Source: GCA-003244245 sp964250265 (lineage in GTDB: Bacteria; Actinomycetota; Actinomycetes; Mycobacteriales; Pseudonocardiaceae). From it: a stretch of 8,548 nt of DNA. Positions 1-5,962 of the stretch are shown here, one piece after another. Under the pieces are notes generated by a model. That model worked only from the letters and a program-made list of their open reading frames with translations, was not told the origin of the DNA and did no database searches. Made by a program: the position numbers and the translations under genes. The first letter of the stretch is position 1. Every line of letters starts with the position of its first letter. Location: contig CAXUFG010000222.1 of the NCBI GenBank assembly GCA_964250265.1, positions 1-8,548 of the forward strand, given 5' to 3'.

Positions 1-1959
1 GGCGGGGTGCCCCCCCGCACCCAGGGCTCGGGAACCGGTGACGAAATCGGCCTCGTCATCGATCAGCGGCTGTAGCAGCAACGGCAGCTCGGCCATGTCG
101 TACTGACCATCGGCATCGGTGGTGACGACGTAGCGCGCCCCGCCGCGGCGGGCCAGCGCGTAACCCAGCCGCAGCGCCGCGCCCTGACCCCGGTTGGCCG
201 GCAGCTCGCAGACCCGGGCGCCACAGCGGCGGGCCACCTCCGCAGTGGCGTCAGTGCAGCCGTCGACGACCACCAAGGTGTCCACGGCCACGCCACAGCT
301 CATCGAGGGCACCTCGGCGAGCACCGCGCCGATCCCGTCCTCCTCGTTGTACGCGGCGATGATCACTACTACGGGCGCGAAACTCACCTCGCCCTGCGCG
401 CGGATGAACTCGCGAACCGTGGCGATGTCCACCGGATCGGGGTAAGGCTGCATCGGGGGGTTCAGCTTGCGCCGGGGGCCTGGTCTGCGCAGCGGGCCGG
501 TGAAGGCGGTCACGCCCAGCGCCCCAGCCATCGGCAACAACACCAGCCCGGGCAGCTGGTAACGCCAGGAGAACTCGAAGGCCGCCGCGGTCAGCAGCAC
601 AGTGACGGCGAGTCCGGACACCAGAAGGCTGGCCGCACGAATCCCCGATCGGCGGGCGTTGCCTATGCCGGATCCGCCGAGCAGTCCCATCACCAGACCG
701 AGGCCGAGAAGCGGACCGGGGGTGTACCCGACCGTGAGCTGGTAACCCCGGAGCAGCTCGGCGAGCCTCGGGTTCACACCGATCGGTACGCCGCCGAACT
801 CGAAGGCTCTCGCATCGACCAGCTCCCGGATGCCGAAGTACGGGTACGAGATCTGGAAGTACCACCGCTGCACCGGTACGTCGTTCACGGTGTCGGCGCG
901 GACCGGACGGAACCCCTTCAGGAAGTCCTTACTGATCGCGACCGCGAGATCGAATGGTTGATTGGCGAACACCCGGCGTGCAAAAGAAGCCTGGGTCGCC
1001 TCCATCGACTCGCCGGGCGGCAACACGACGGTCATGGCCGGCGACGCGAGGTCGTGGACGTAGTAGTCGACGCCGAAACGATGATCGCGTGGTTGCGCAG
1101 GGCACACAGCGCGCTCCGAGGTTCCAGCCGGGATGCGCTCGCAATCTGCGATGACCGCGGCGCGCCCGTAGAGCACGCCAGCGCTGGCACCGCTGATGCC
1201 CCAGGTACCGGTGGTGATCCGGTAATAGGTGGCGTAACTCCCGAGCAGCACCGTGAAACCTGCCGCCATGGCCACTGCCCGCAGCGCGATTCGCCGCCAC
1301 CCGTTGCGGCTGACCCACAGCGACCCGGCGACGATCAGGTACGCCACTGCCGGTACCAGCAGGGCTAGGCCGACCAGCCGCACGATGACCGCAAAGCCGA
1401 TCAACGCTCCGGCGCCCGCGGCGTGCCAAGGGCTGGGCAATCCGCGCCAGGTCAACACCCAGATGGTCACCACGAGCACTGCCTGGAACCAGATATCGGG
1501 CATGATGTTGTGCTCTATCTGCACCTGGTAGGCATCGAGTAGCACCGGCGCAGTGGCCAACGCGGCCAGCCAGCGCCGGGCGCCGTGGCGCAGCAGCATC
1601 CGGTAGATCAACACTGCGATGCCCAGCCCGAGCAGGTGCTGCCCGATCGCCACCCCGCGTAGGCCATCGAGGGGCAGCAGGAGGTTCAGGACGAGGTCGT
1701 AGCCGATCGGACGCAGCCCGTCCGGCCGCAGATCGTGGAGGTTGTCCAGGTAGCTGAAGGAATCGATGTAGAGGATCGCGGGCTGGTAAGCCAGCACGGT
1801 GAGTACCCGCAAGCCGGTACCCAGGCCCAGCAACACCAGCAACATCCAGTGCAGGCGAAACCATTGCGGTATCCGAGGCCACTGTGGAACTCGGGATGTC
1901 ACCACGAGGGTGCCGGAATCCGGGGGGCCAGTCTCCGGCCGCGCCAGCAGCCCCGTCAC
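1..1959 (-). CDS. GT-C membrane glycosyltransferase fused to GT2 domain (3' end off window)
   Basis: One uninterrupted minus-strand frame of 653 codons runs off the window; I translated it throughout and found no stop. The GTG start at 1959 overlaps the epimerase stop as GTGA, so translation is probably coupled. The N-terminal ~490 residues look like a PMT/ArnT-type GT-C enzyme. A first membrane segment lies at ~36-57, followed by an outside loop with acidic residues D66 and D72 (IDSFSYLDN). Several more segments follow, then a soluble loop at ~260-410 with a likely disulfide pair C273/C286, and last helices with the motif RYQLP (466-470). From ~530 a GT2 domain begins: VVVIIAAYNEE, DGCTDAT (D566), the metal-binding DAD at 615-617, then GQYD. 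GT2 domains of this kind transfer sugar from a nucleotide donor to polyprenyl phosphate; GT-C domains use that lipid-linked sugar outside the membrane. The fusion and the neighbouring epimerase suggest envelope glycan or glycoprotein synthesis. The sugar and acceptor are unknown. An internal GTG at 387 could also yield a free GT2 domain. Confidence 0.88.
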   Translation of the reverse strand, partial: MTGLLARPETGPPDSGTLVVTSRVPQWPRIPQWFRLHWMLLVLLGLGTGLRVLTVLAYQPAILYIDSFSYLDNLHDLRPDGLRPIGYDLVLNLLLPLDGLRGVAIGQHLLGLGIAVLIYRMLLRHGARRWLAALATAPVLLDAYQVQIEHNIMPDIWFQAVLVVTIWVLTWRGLPSPWHAAGAGALIGFAVIVRLVGLALLVPAVAYLIVAGSLWVSRNGWRRIALRAVAMAAGFTVLLGSYATYYRITTGTWGISGASAGVLYGRAAVIADCERIPAGTSERAVCPAQPRDHRFGVDYYVHDLASPAMTVVLPPGESMEATQASFARRVFANQPFDLAVAISKDFLKGFRPVRADTVNDVPVQRWYFQISYPYFGIRELVDARAFEFGGVPIGVNPRLAELLRGYQLTVGYTPGPLLGLGLVMGLLGGSGIGNARRSGIRAASLLVSGLAVTVLLTAAAFEFSWRYQLPGLVLLPMAGALGVTAFTGPLRRPGPRRKLNPPMQPYPDPVDIATVREFIRAQGEVSFAPVVVIIAAYNEEDGIGAVLAEVPSMSCGVAVDTLVVVDGCTDATAEVARRCGARVCELPANRGQGAALRLGYALARRGGARYVVTTDADGQYDMAELPLLLQPLIDDEADFVTGSRALGAGGHPA

Positions 1960-2900
1960 CGGTCCAGACCACCCGCGCCGCTGGTCACTGTGAAGTCCTG
2001 CCACACCGTGGCCAGCCCGTCGGCCAACGGCACCGAGGGCCGGTAGCCCAACTTCTCGCACGCCTGTCTGATGTCGACTATCACCGCGGGCATCTCCCCA
2101 GGCTTGGCGGTCACGTGCTCGGCGGGCAGCGGGCAGCCGGTGACCGCGCGCACCACATCGAGGAGTTCCAGCACGGTCACCGAGGCGCCCGACCCGATGA
2201 TCGCGGTACCGGTGAAGCGCCGGTCCCATGCTGCGAGCACCGCCGCTATGGCGTCATCGACATGGACGAAGTCGCGCCGTTGTAACCCGTCACCGTAGAT
2301 CTGTACACCCCGACCGGTCAGCGCCGCGCGCATCATCCGCGGCACGAAGCTGTCCTTGTGCTGCATCCCCGGGCCGTAGACGTTGGTGAAGCGCAGCGCA
2401 CAGGTTGCCATGCCGTAAGCGCCCGCGTAGCCGCGCAGCAACATCTCGCCAGCCGCCTTCGTGGCGCCGTAAGGGGTCAGCGGGCGAAGCTGTGCTGCTT
2501 CGTCCATCGTGGCGTAGCCGACGTCCCCGACCACCGCGTTGGTGGAGGCCATGATGAACCGCTCGACGCCGGCCTGCCGGCAGCTCTCGAGCAGTTCCTG
2601 GGTCACCGTCACGTTCGTCCGGTAGGTGGCCGCCGGGTGTTGTATCGAGCGCAGCACCGAGGTGATAGCAGCCAGATGCACCACGCCGGCAACGTCCCCG
2701 CCGCCCAACGCCTCGGTGATGACCCTCGGGTCGCTCAGCTCACCTACCACACTGTGGACCACCGGATCGGGATGCGCACCACGGTCGAGGACGGTCACCG
2801 GGTCGCCACGGGAAGCAAAGGCGGCGACCGCGGCGCGACCGACGAAGCCCGCGCCCCCGGTGATCACGACCCGGCCGGCGCCGGCTGGTGAGGTGGCCAT
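1956..2900 (-). CDS. NAD-dependent epimerase/dehydratase (extended SDR, UDP-glucose 4-epimerase-like)
   Basis: A complete 314-residue extended short-chain dehydrogenase. The Rossmann motif TGGAGFVG is at 14-21, D39 follows the second strand (typical of NAD rather than NADP binding), HLAA is at 75-78, and the catalytic pair is Y144-x3-K148 (YGATK) with S119/T120 as the third member. The later motif RFTNVYGPG and the segment QIYGDGLQRRDFVHVDD are characteristic of sugar-nucleotide epimerases and dehydratases. The ATG at 2900 lies 12 nt after the aminopeptidase stop. I see no clear Shine-Dalgarno there, so translation may depend on ribosomes from upstream. The stop overlaps the start of the fused glycosyltransferase (GTGA, 1956-1959), so the two are almost certainly co-expressed. 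The inferred role is to supply a nucleotide sugar to that enzyme. Whether it is a 4-epimerase, a 5-epimerase-type enzyme or a dehydratase cannot be told from the sequence. Confidence 0.93.
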   Translation of the reverse strand: MATSPAGAGRVVITGGAGFVGRAAVAAFASRGDPVTVLDRGAHPDPVVHSVVGELSDPRVITEALGGGDVAGVVHLAAITSVLRSIQHPAATYRTNVTVTQELLESCRQAGVERFIMASTNAVVGDVGYATMDEAAQLRPLTPYGATKAAGEMLLRGYAGAYGMATCALRFTNVYGPGMQHKDSFVPRMMRAALTGRGVQIYGDGLQRRDFVHVDDAIAAVLAAWDRRFTGTAIIGSGASVTVLELLDVVRAVTGCPLPAEHVTAKPGEMPAVIVDIRQACEKLGYRPSVPLADGLATVWQDFTVTSGAGGLDR

Positions 2901-2912
2901 CGGCGCGAGAGC

Positions 2913-4478
2913 CTAGCTGGTGAACGAGCAGGCCAATTCGATTAGGGTCCGGGTGGCGAATCCGGTGCCGCCCGGGTTGACCTCGTCGTAGCTGTCCTCG
3001 GCGCGGGCCGGGCCTGCGATATCCAGATGCGCCCAAGGTAGCCCGCCAGTGAACTCCCGAAGGAACAGCGCCGCGGTGATACCCGCTGGCCCGGGCGGGC
3101 ACTGACGTAGATCGGCAATGTCGGAGCGCACCTCATCGACGTGATCGTCGAGCAGCGGCATCGGCCACCAGGCCTCGCCGGCGACCCGTCCAGCAGCCTG
3201 GATGCGCTCGGCGAGTTCAGGCCCGGTGGCGAACAGCCCACCGGTACGCAGGCCCAGCGAGACCTTCATCGCCCCGGTCAACGTGGCGACGTCCACCAGA
3301 GTGGTGGGCGCCAGCGTACTTACCGCGTAGGCCAGCGCATCGGCAAGCACCAACCGGCCTTCGGCGTCGGTGTTGGTCACCTCGGTGGTGTGGCCACCAA
3401 CTTGGCGCACGATGTCGCCCGGGCGATACGCCGATCCTGACACATGGTTCTCCGCGCACGGCACGAGCCCGGTCACCCGCAGCGGCAGTTGCAGCTGGCC
3501 CAGGGCCAGCAGCGCGGCGATCACCGCTGCGCCCCCGGACATGTCGGTGCGCATCAGGTGCATACCGTCGGCCGGCTTGATCGAGATCCCGCCGGTGTCA
3601 AAGGTGATGCCCTTGCCGACCAACACCAGGTGCTCGCCGGCTTTCACAGTATTAGCCCCATGATCGGCGGCCGGCTGCCAGGCCAGTTCAAGCAACCGCG
3701 GCGGGCGCGCCGAGCCACCACCGACCGCGAGCACTCCCCCGAAGCCGTGCTCGGCGAGCCAATGCTCATCGCGCACGGTGGCCCGCAGACCGGGGACAGT
3801 GCCGGCCAGGCGCGCGGCGGTGCCGGCCAGCCAGCTGGGATCTTTGGGCCCGCTCGGAGTGTTGGCAAGGTCCCGGGCCAACCCGGTGGCCCGCCCGAGG
3901 AGCTGAGCCCTGGCAATCGCCTCGGCGAGCGGTCCCGATTCTTCGCCGGGTGGCGCGATGAATACCACGGTCGCCCTCCGCGGGGCTAAGACGCGGCTGG
4001 TGAGGCGGTACCGGTGCGAGCCCACCACACACCCGAGGGCCAGGGACGCCGCCTGGGCTGCCGTTGTGCCGGGCGGCAGGTGCACCTGCACGATTCGTGC
4101 TACCGAGTGATCGCCATCGCGTCCGGCCGCGACGTCGCCGTCCACCCGCGCCGCGATGGCGCGAACCAGCGCACCACCGGCCGCCCGCCAATCGCGCACG
4201 GTTCCGGCTCCGCTGCCGAGCAGCCAGCCATGATCGGGCCGCTCGGTGGCCAGTGGCACCACCTGCAACGAACCGGCAGATCCAGCCACCCGGTACTGAG
4301 TCAGCCACCGTTCGTCCACACCCAGCTTGTCCGCACCCGGGCCCAAACTCTCTGTTGGGACTGCTCCGACTAGCACAACATCGGGCCCGACGAGCACGTC
4401 ATCGGACCTTCCAGGACCGCGCCGCTCCTGCACCCGCACCTCAACCAGGGGGGTGGGCACCGTCAGGGTCACCGGCAC
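2913..4478 (-). CDS. pepA: Leucyl aminopeptidase, M17 family
   Basis: Cytosolic dinuclear-metal aminopeptidase that removes N-terminal residues from peptides. Counting from the GTG at 4478 (521 residues, close to the ~500-520 usual for the family), all residues expected from the bovine lens and E. coli enzymes are present at the right spacing: metal ligands K289, D294, D312, D371 and E373, and catalytic K301 and R375. They sit in VGKGITFDTGG, MRTDMSGG and NTDAEGRLVL. The N-terminal ~150 residues are the poorly conserved macro-like domain. The frame stays open to a GTG at 4544 (543 residues), but that extension would cross a GC-rich hairpin (4507-4540). I prefer GTG 4478, which has a weak GAGA six bases upstream; GTG 4472 is nearly as good. 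It follows DUF3117 by 93 nt and precedes the epimerase by 12 nt. In M. tuberculosis the homologue (pepB, Rv2213) lies elsewhere, so this placement departs from that order. Confidence 0.93.
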   Translation of the reverse strand: MPVTLTVPTPLVEVRVQERRGPGRSDDVLVGPDVVLVGAVPTESLGPGADKLGVDERWLTQYRVAGSAGSLQVVPLATERPDHGWLLGSGAGTVRDWRAAGGALVRAIAARVDGDVAAGRDGDHSVARIVQVHLPPGTTAAQAASLALGCVVGSHRYRLTSRVLAPRRATVVFIAPPGEESGPLAEAIARAQLLGRATGLARDLANTPSGPKDPSWLAGTAARLAGTVPGLRATVRDEHWLAEHGFGGVLAVGGGSARPPRLLELAWQPAADHGANTVKAGEHLVLVGKGITFDTGGISIKPADGMHLMRTDMSGGAAVIAALLALGQLQLPLRVTGLVPCAENHVSGSAYRPGDIVRQVGGHTTEVTNTDAEGRLVLADALAYAVSTLAPTTLVDVATLTGAMKVSLGLRTGGLFATGPELAERIQAAGRVAGEAWWPMPLLDDHVDEVRSDIADLRQCPPGPAGITAALFLREFTGGLPWAHLDIAGPARAEDSYDEVNPGGTGFATRTLIELACSFTS

Positions 4479-4506
4479 TGGATGTCTCGGGGTGATTTCG
4501 TGGCGA

Positions 4507-4540
4507 GGCCCCGGTGCGCCTGCAGACGCCGACCGGGGCC
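4507..4540 (-). terminator. GC-rich hairpin between DUF3117 and aminopeptidase (possible terminator or attenuator)
   Basis: A perfect 9-bp inverted repeat (arms GGCCCCGGT at 4507-4515 and ACCGGGGCC at 4532-4540) encloses a 16-nt loop that is itself nearly palindromic around CTGCAG. It lies 32 nt after the DUF3117 stop and 29 nt before the preferred aminopeptidase start. No T-run follows, which is common for GC-rich actinobacterial hairpins, so termination, attenuation or simple mRNA stabilisation are all possible. If the aminopeptidase really starts at 4544 the hairpin would be coding. Confidence 0.4.
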
Positions 4541-4571
4541 ACACGAAACGAGGGACGCCAGGCCCGAGCCG

Positions 4572-4739
4572 TCACTCCACGACGGCCCGCAATGCCTCGC
4601 CAAGCTCACCTGCCTCGTTCGCCGACATCTCGACGACGAGCCGCCCACCGCCCTCCAGCGGTACGCGCATCACGATGCCCCGTCCCTCCTTCGTCACCTC
4701 GAGGGGACCGTCGCCGGTCCGGGGCTTCATGGCCGCCAT
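4572..4739 (-). CDS. DUF3117 family small protein (Rv1211-like)
   Basis: A 55-residue protein beginning MAAMKPRTGDGP and containing KEGRGIVMRVPLEGGGRLVVE, which I recognise as the compact DUF3117 family of actinobacteria (M. tuberculosis Rv1211 is similar from memory). The start at ATG 4739 is set by a strong GGAGG nine bases upstream and by the family's usual N-terminus. An in-frame ATG at 4781 would add 14 residues not expected in the family. There is no signal peptide or membrane segment; the centre is an alternating hydrophobic beta-type stretch and the end is an acidic helix (SANEAGELGEALRAVVE). The function is not established. It follows the block A operon after a 166-nt gap with its own likely promoter, and may be co-transcribed with the aminopeptidase if the hairpin between them is read through. 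Confidence 0.93.
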   Translation of the reverse strand: MAAMKPRTGDGPLEVTKEGRGIVMRVPLEGGGRLVVEMSANEAGELGEALRAVVE

Positions 4740-4748
4740 AGCGTGCTC

Positions 4749-4753
4749 CCTCC
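4749..4753 (-). promoter_or_regulatory. Shine-Dalgarno (GGAGG) of the DUF3117 gene
   Basis: GGAGG sits nine bases before ATG 4739 and is among the strongest ribosome-binding sites in the window. It settles the choice of 4739 over the in-frame ATG at 4781. Confidence 0.8.
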
Positions 4754-4761
4754 GTGCATTC

Positions 4762-4795
4762 GTCACCGCGAGTGTGGCCACGCGACACCGGTGAC
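4762..4795 (-). repeat. Inverted repeat in the likely DUF3117 leader
   Basis: Arms GTCACCG (4762-4768) and CGGTGAC (4789-4795) form a perfect 7-bp dyad around a 20-nt loop containing the palindrome GTGGCCAC (4774-4781). It ends eight bases upstream of the GGAGG, so in mRNA it could form a leader stem that affects ribosome access. It could instead be a protein-binding site on DNA. Confidence 0.4.
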
Positions 4796-4802
4796 CCCCT
4801 GC

Positions 4803-4830
4803 ATTCTCCCCTATCGGTTCCGGCCCCCAA
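4803..4830 (-). promoter_or_regulatory. Weak sigma-70-type promoter candidate for DUF3117
   Basis: On the minus strand TTGGGG (4825-4830) and GAGAAT (4803-4808) are separated by 16 bases, which would place a transcription start near 4795. Both hexamers match the consensus only partly, so this is a best guess within the only sizeable intergenic gap of the window. The 166-nt gap after a tightly packed operon makes some promoter here likely. Confidence 0.3.
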
Positions 4831-4842
4831 CACGCAACCGAT
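4813..4842. promoter_or_regulatory. Operator-like inverted repeat ATCGGTT-N16-AACCGAT
   Basis: Perfect 7-bp arms at 4813-4819 and 4836-4842 have centres 23 bp apart, about two helical turns, as expected for a dimeric regulator. The dyad overlaps the -35 side of the promoter candidate, so binding there could control DUF3117 and the genes after it. No regulator is encoded in the window and the repeat resembles no operator I can name. Confidence 0.35.
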
Positions 4843-4854
4843 CACCTTGTGTTC

Positions 4855-4905
4855 GCCACCCCTCGCACCGTCCACCTAGGACCGCGTGTGCACCGGTGCG
4901 GTGGC
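4855..4905 (-). terminator. Bulged hairpin directly after the tag stop
   Basis: GCCACC (4855-4860) pairs with GGTGGC (4900-4905) and GCACCG (4865-4870) with CGGTGC (4894-4899). This makes a 12-bp stem with a 4-nt bulge and a 23-nt loop, beginning with the base after the tag stop codon. There is no T-run. The position suggests a terminator or 3' end stabiliser for the LOG-to-tag operon. A competing 10-bp palindrome (GCACCGGTGC, 4890-4899) sits inside one arm. Confidence 0.4.
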
Positions 4906-5499
4906 TCACCCGGAGGTGCGGCGGAAGCAGCCAGCAAGGTGGTCATCGACCATCCCGGTGGCCTGCATGAGCGCATGGCAGGTGACAGGACCGACAAAGG
5001 TGAATCCCCGCCGGCGCAGCGTGCCAGCCATCGCCTCGGATTCGGGGGTCCGGGTCGGTACCTCGGGCATCGTTCGCGGCGCGGACCGTCCAGCGGGATC
5101 GGGCGCGTAGGACCACAGCAGGGTGTCCAGATCCTCACCGAGCTCGGTGACCGCTCGGGCATTGCGCACCGTCGCCTCGATCTTGGCGCGGTTGCGAACG
5201 ATGTGTGCGTCGGCGAGCAGGCGCGCTATGTCGTCGCCGGTGAAAGCGGCGACCGCAGCTGGGCGGAAGCCGGCGAATGCCCGACGGAAGGCATCCCGCT
5301 TGCGCAGGATCGTCAGCCAGGACAGACCCGATTGGAACGCCTCCAAGCTGAGCCGCTCGAACAGGGCAGCCTCGCCATGGACCGGCATCCCCCACTCGTT
5401 GTCGTGGTAGTCGCAATAATCTGGTGCCGCCCCTGCCCACGGACAACGCAGGCGGCCGTCCAGACCCGCCGCTGGACCGGCGCCGGGACTCATCTGCAT
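4906..5499 (-). CDS. tag: DNA-3-methyladenine glycosylase I
   Basis: Base-excision repair enzyme that removes 3-methyladenine from alkylated DNA. The 197-residue protein matches the E. coli Tag layout: the zinc site C19, H32, H187, C191 corresponds to E. coli C4, H17, H175, C179; catalytic E53 corresponds to E38; and W61 corresponds to the base-stacking W46. The block YHDNEWG is diagnostic. The frame is open back to 5661, but that part lies wholly within the SRPBCC gene and is low-complexity shadow sequence. ATG 5499, seven bases after the SRPBCC stop, gives the family's usual length; ATG 5493 is an alternative. No good Shine-Dalgarno is visible, so translation is probably coupled to the upstream gene. 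It is the last gene of block A, as tagA (Rv1210) follows the DivIVA-like Rv1209 in M. tuberculosis. Confidence 0.95.
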   Translation of the reverse strand: MQMSPGAGPAAGLDGRLRCPWAGAAPDYCDYHDNEWGMPVHGEAALFERLSLEAFQSGLSWLTILRKRDAFRRAFAGFRPAAVAAFTGDDIARLLADAHIVRNRAKIEATVRNARAVTELGEDLDTLLWSYAPDPAGRSAPRTMPEVPTRTPESEAMAGTLRRRGFTFVGPVTCHALMQATGMVDDHLAGCFRRTSG

Positions 5500-5506
5500 T
5501 GGATGT

Positions 5507-5962
5507 TCATCTGGAGTAGGTCCGGCAGAACGCGGCGAAGCGATCGAGGGAGAACCGTAGGCCCCAGCCGAACAACGGGCTGACCAGCGGCCAACCCATT
5601 CTGCCCAGCACCCCCCATGGCAGCTCCAGCTGCTCGATCCACTCGAAGGTGGCGGCGTCACGACCGCGTGGCCGCACGACGAAGATCCCGATACCTCGCA
5701 CCATCCTCCCGAGATGTTGCATCTCGCATCGCGAGGGGGCGTCCCAGACGGTGATCTGCATGCGGTCCGCGACCCCGATTCCGGCTATCCCGGTGACGGC
5801 CTCCAGCTCAGAACCGACCGAGTGACCGTCGCCGTGGCGGACCCGCACGGTGGTGCCGAGCATCCACTCGCCTTGGCGGTCCCAATCAGTGGCGGCGGCG
5901 AAGACCGTATCGGGCGGCGCCTTCACTTCGATCTCGGCGTTGATCCGCACCGTTTGGTTCAT
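5507..5962 (-). CDS. SRPBCC (START-like/polyketide cyclase) family protein
   Basis: A 151-residue protein with the helix-grip layout of the SRPBCC superfamily. An N-terminal strand (RINAEIEVKAPPDTVFAAA) is followed by DWDRQGEWM, then repeated beta strands including a charged FEWIEQLEL strand. A long C-terminal amphipathic helix (GLRFSLDRFAAFCRTYSR) would close the hydrophobic cavity. Such proteins bind or act on hydrophobic ligands; the ligand here is unknown and no catalytic residues can be assigned. The start at ATG 5962 overlaps the previous stop as ATGA and has a strong GGAGGGG five bases upstream. It stands between the membrane DivIVA-domain gene and tag, which are neighbours in M. tuberculosis, so it is an added member of a conserved operon. 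There is no signal peptide, so a cytoplasmic location is expected. Confidence 0.85.
   Translation of the reverse strand: MNQTVRINAEIEVKAPPDTVFAAATDWDRQGEWMLGTTVRVRHGDGHSVGSELEAVTGIAGIGVADRMQITVWDAPSRCEMQHLGRMVRGIGIFVVRPRGRDAATFEWIEQLELPWGVLGRMGWPLVSPLFGWGLRFSLDRFAAFCRTYSR

Noticed and set aside
10..16. Run of seven C at the window edge that might be a frameshift site in the GT2 domain
   Set aside because: The frame reads through it sensibly (VTGSRALGAGGHPA), so there is no evidence of a frameshift, though the run is worth a read check.
929..1972. A 347-codon minus-strand open frame overlapping the fused glycosyltransferase
   Set aside because: Its product is an arginine/proline/glycine-rich low-complexity string with no motif, while the neighbouring frame encodes clear GT-C and GT2 features. 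It is a high-GC shadow.
2358..3989. Plus-strand frames (2358-2891, 3444-3989) opposite the epimerase and aminopeptidase
   Set aside because: Antisense shadows of genes with intact catalytic motifs.
4890..4899. Perfect 10-bp palindrome GCACCGGTGC after tag
   Set aside because: It has no loop, contains the common ACCGGT core and is already part of the larger bulged hairpin, so I do not call it a separate site.
4849..5583. A 244-codon plus-strand open frame opposite tag and the SRPBCC gene
   Set aside because: It is antisense to two well-supported genes, has no recognisable domain, and its composition is that of a GC-rich mirror frame.
5500..5661. N-terminal extension of the tag gene to 5661
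   Set aside because: It would lie inside the SRPBCC coding sequence and adds W/S/C-rich sequence absent from the family; ATG 5499 gives the usual length.
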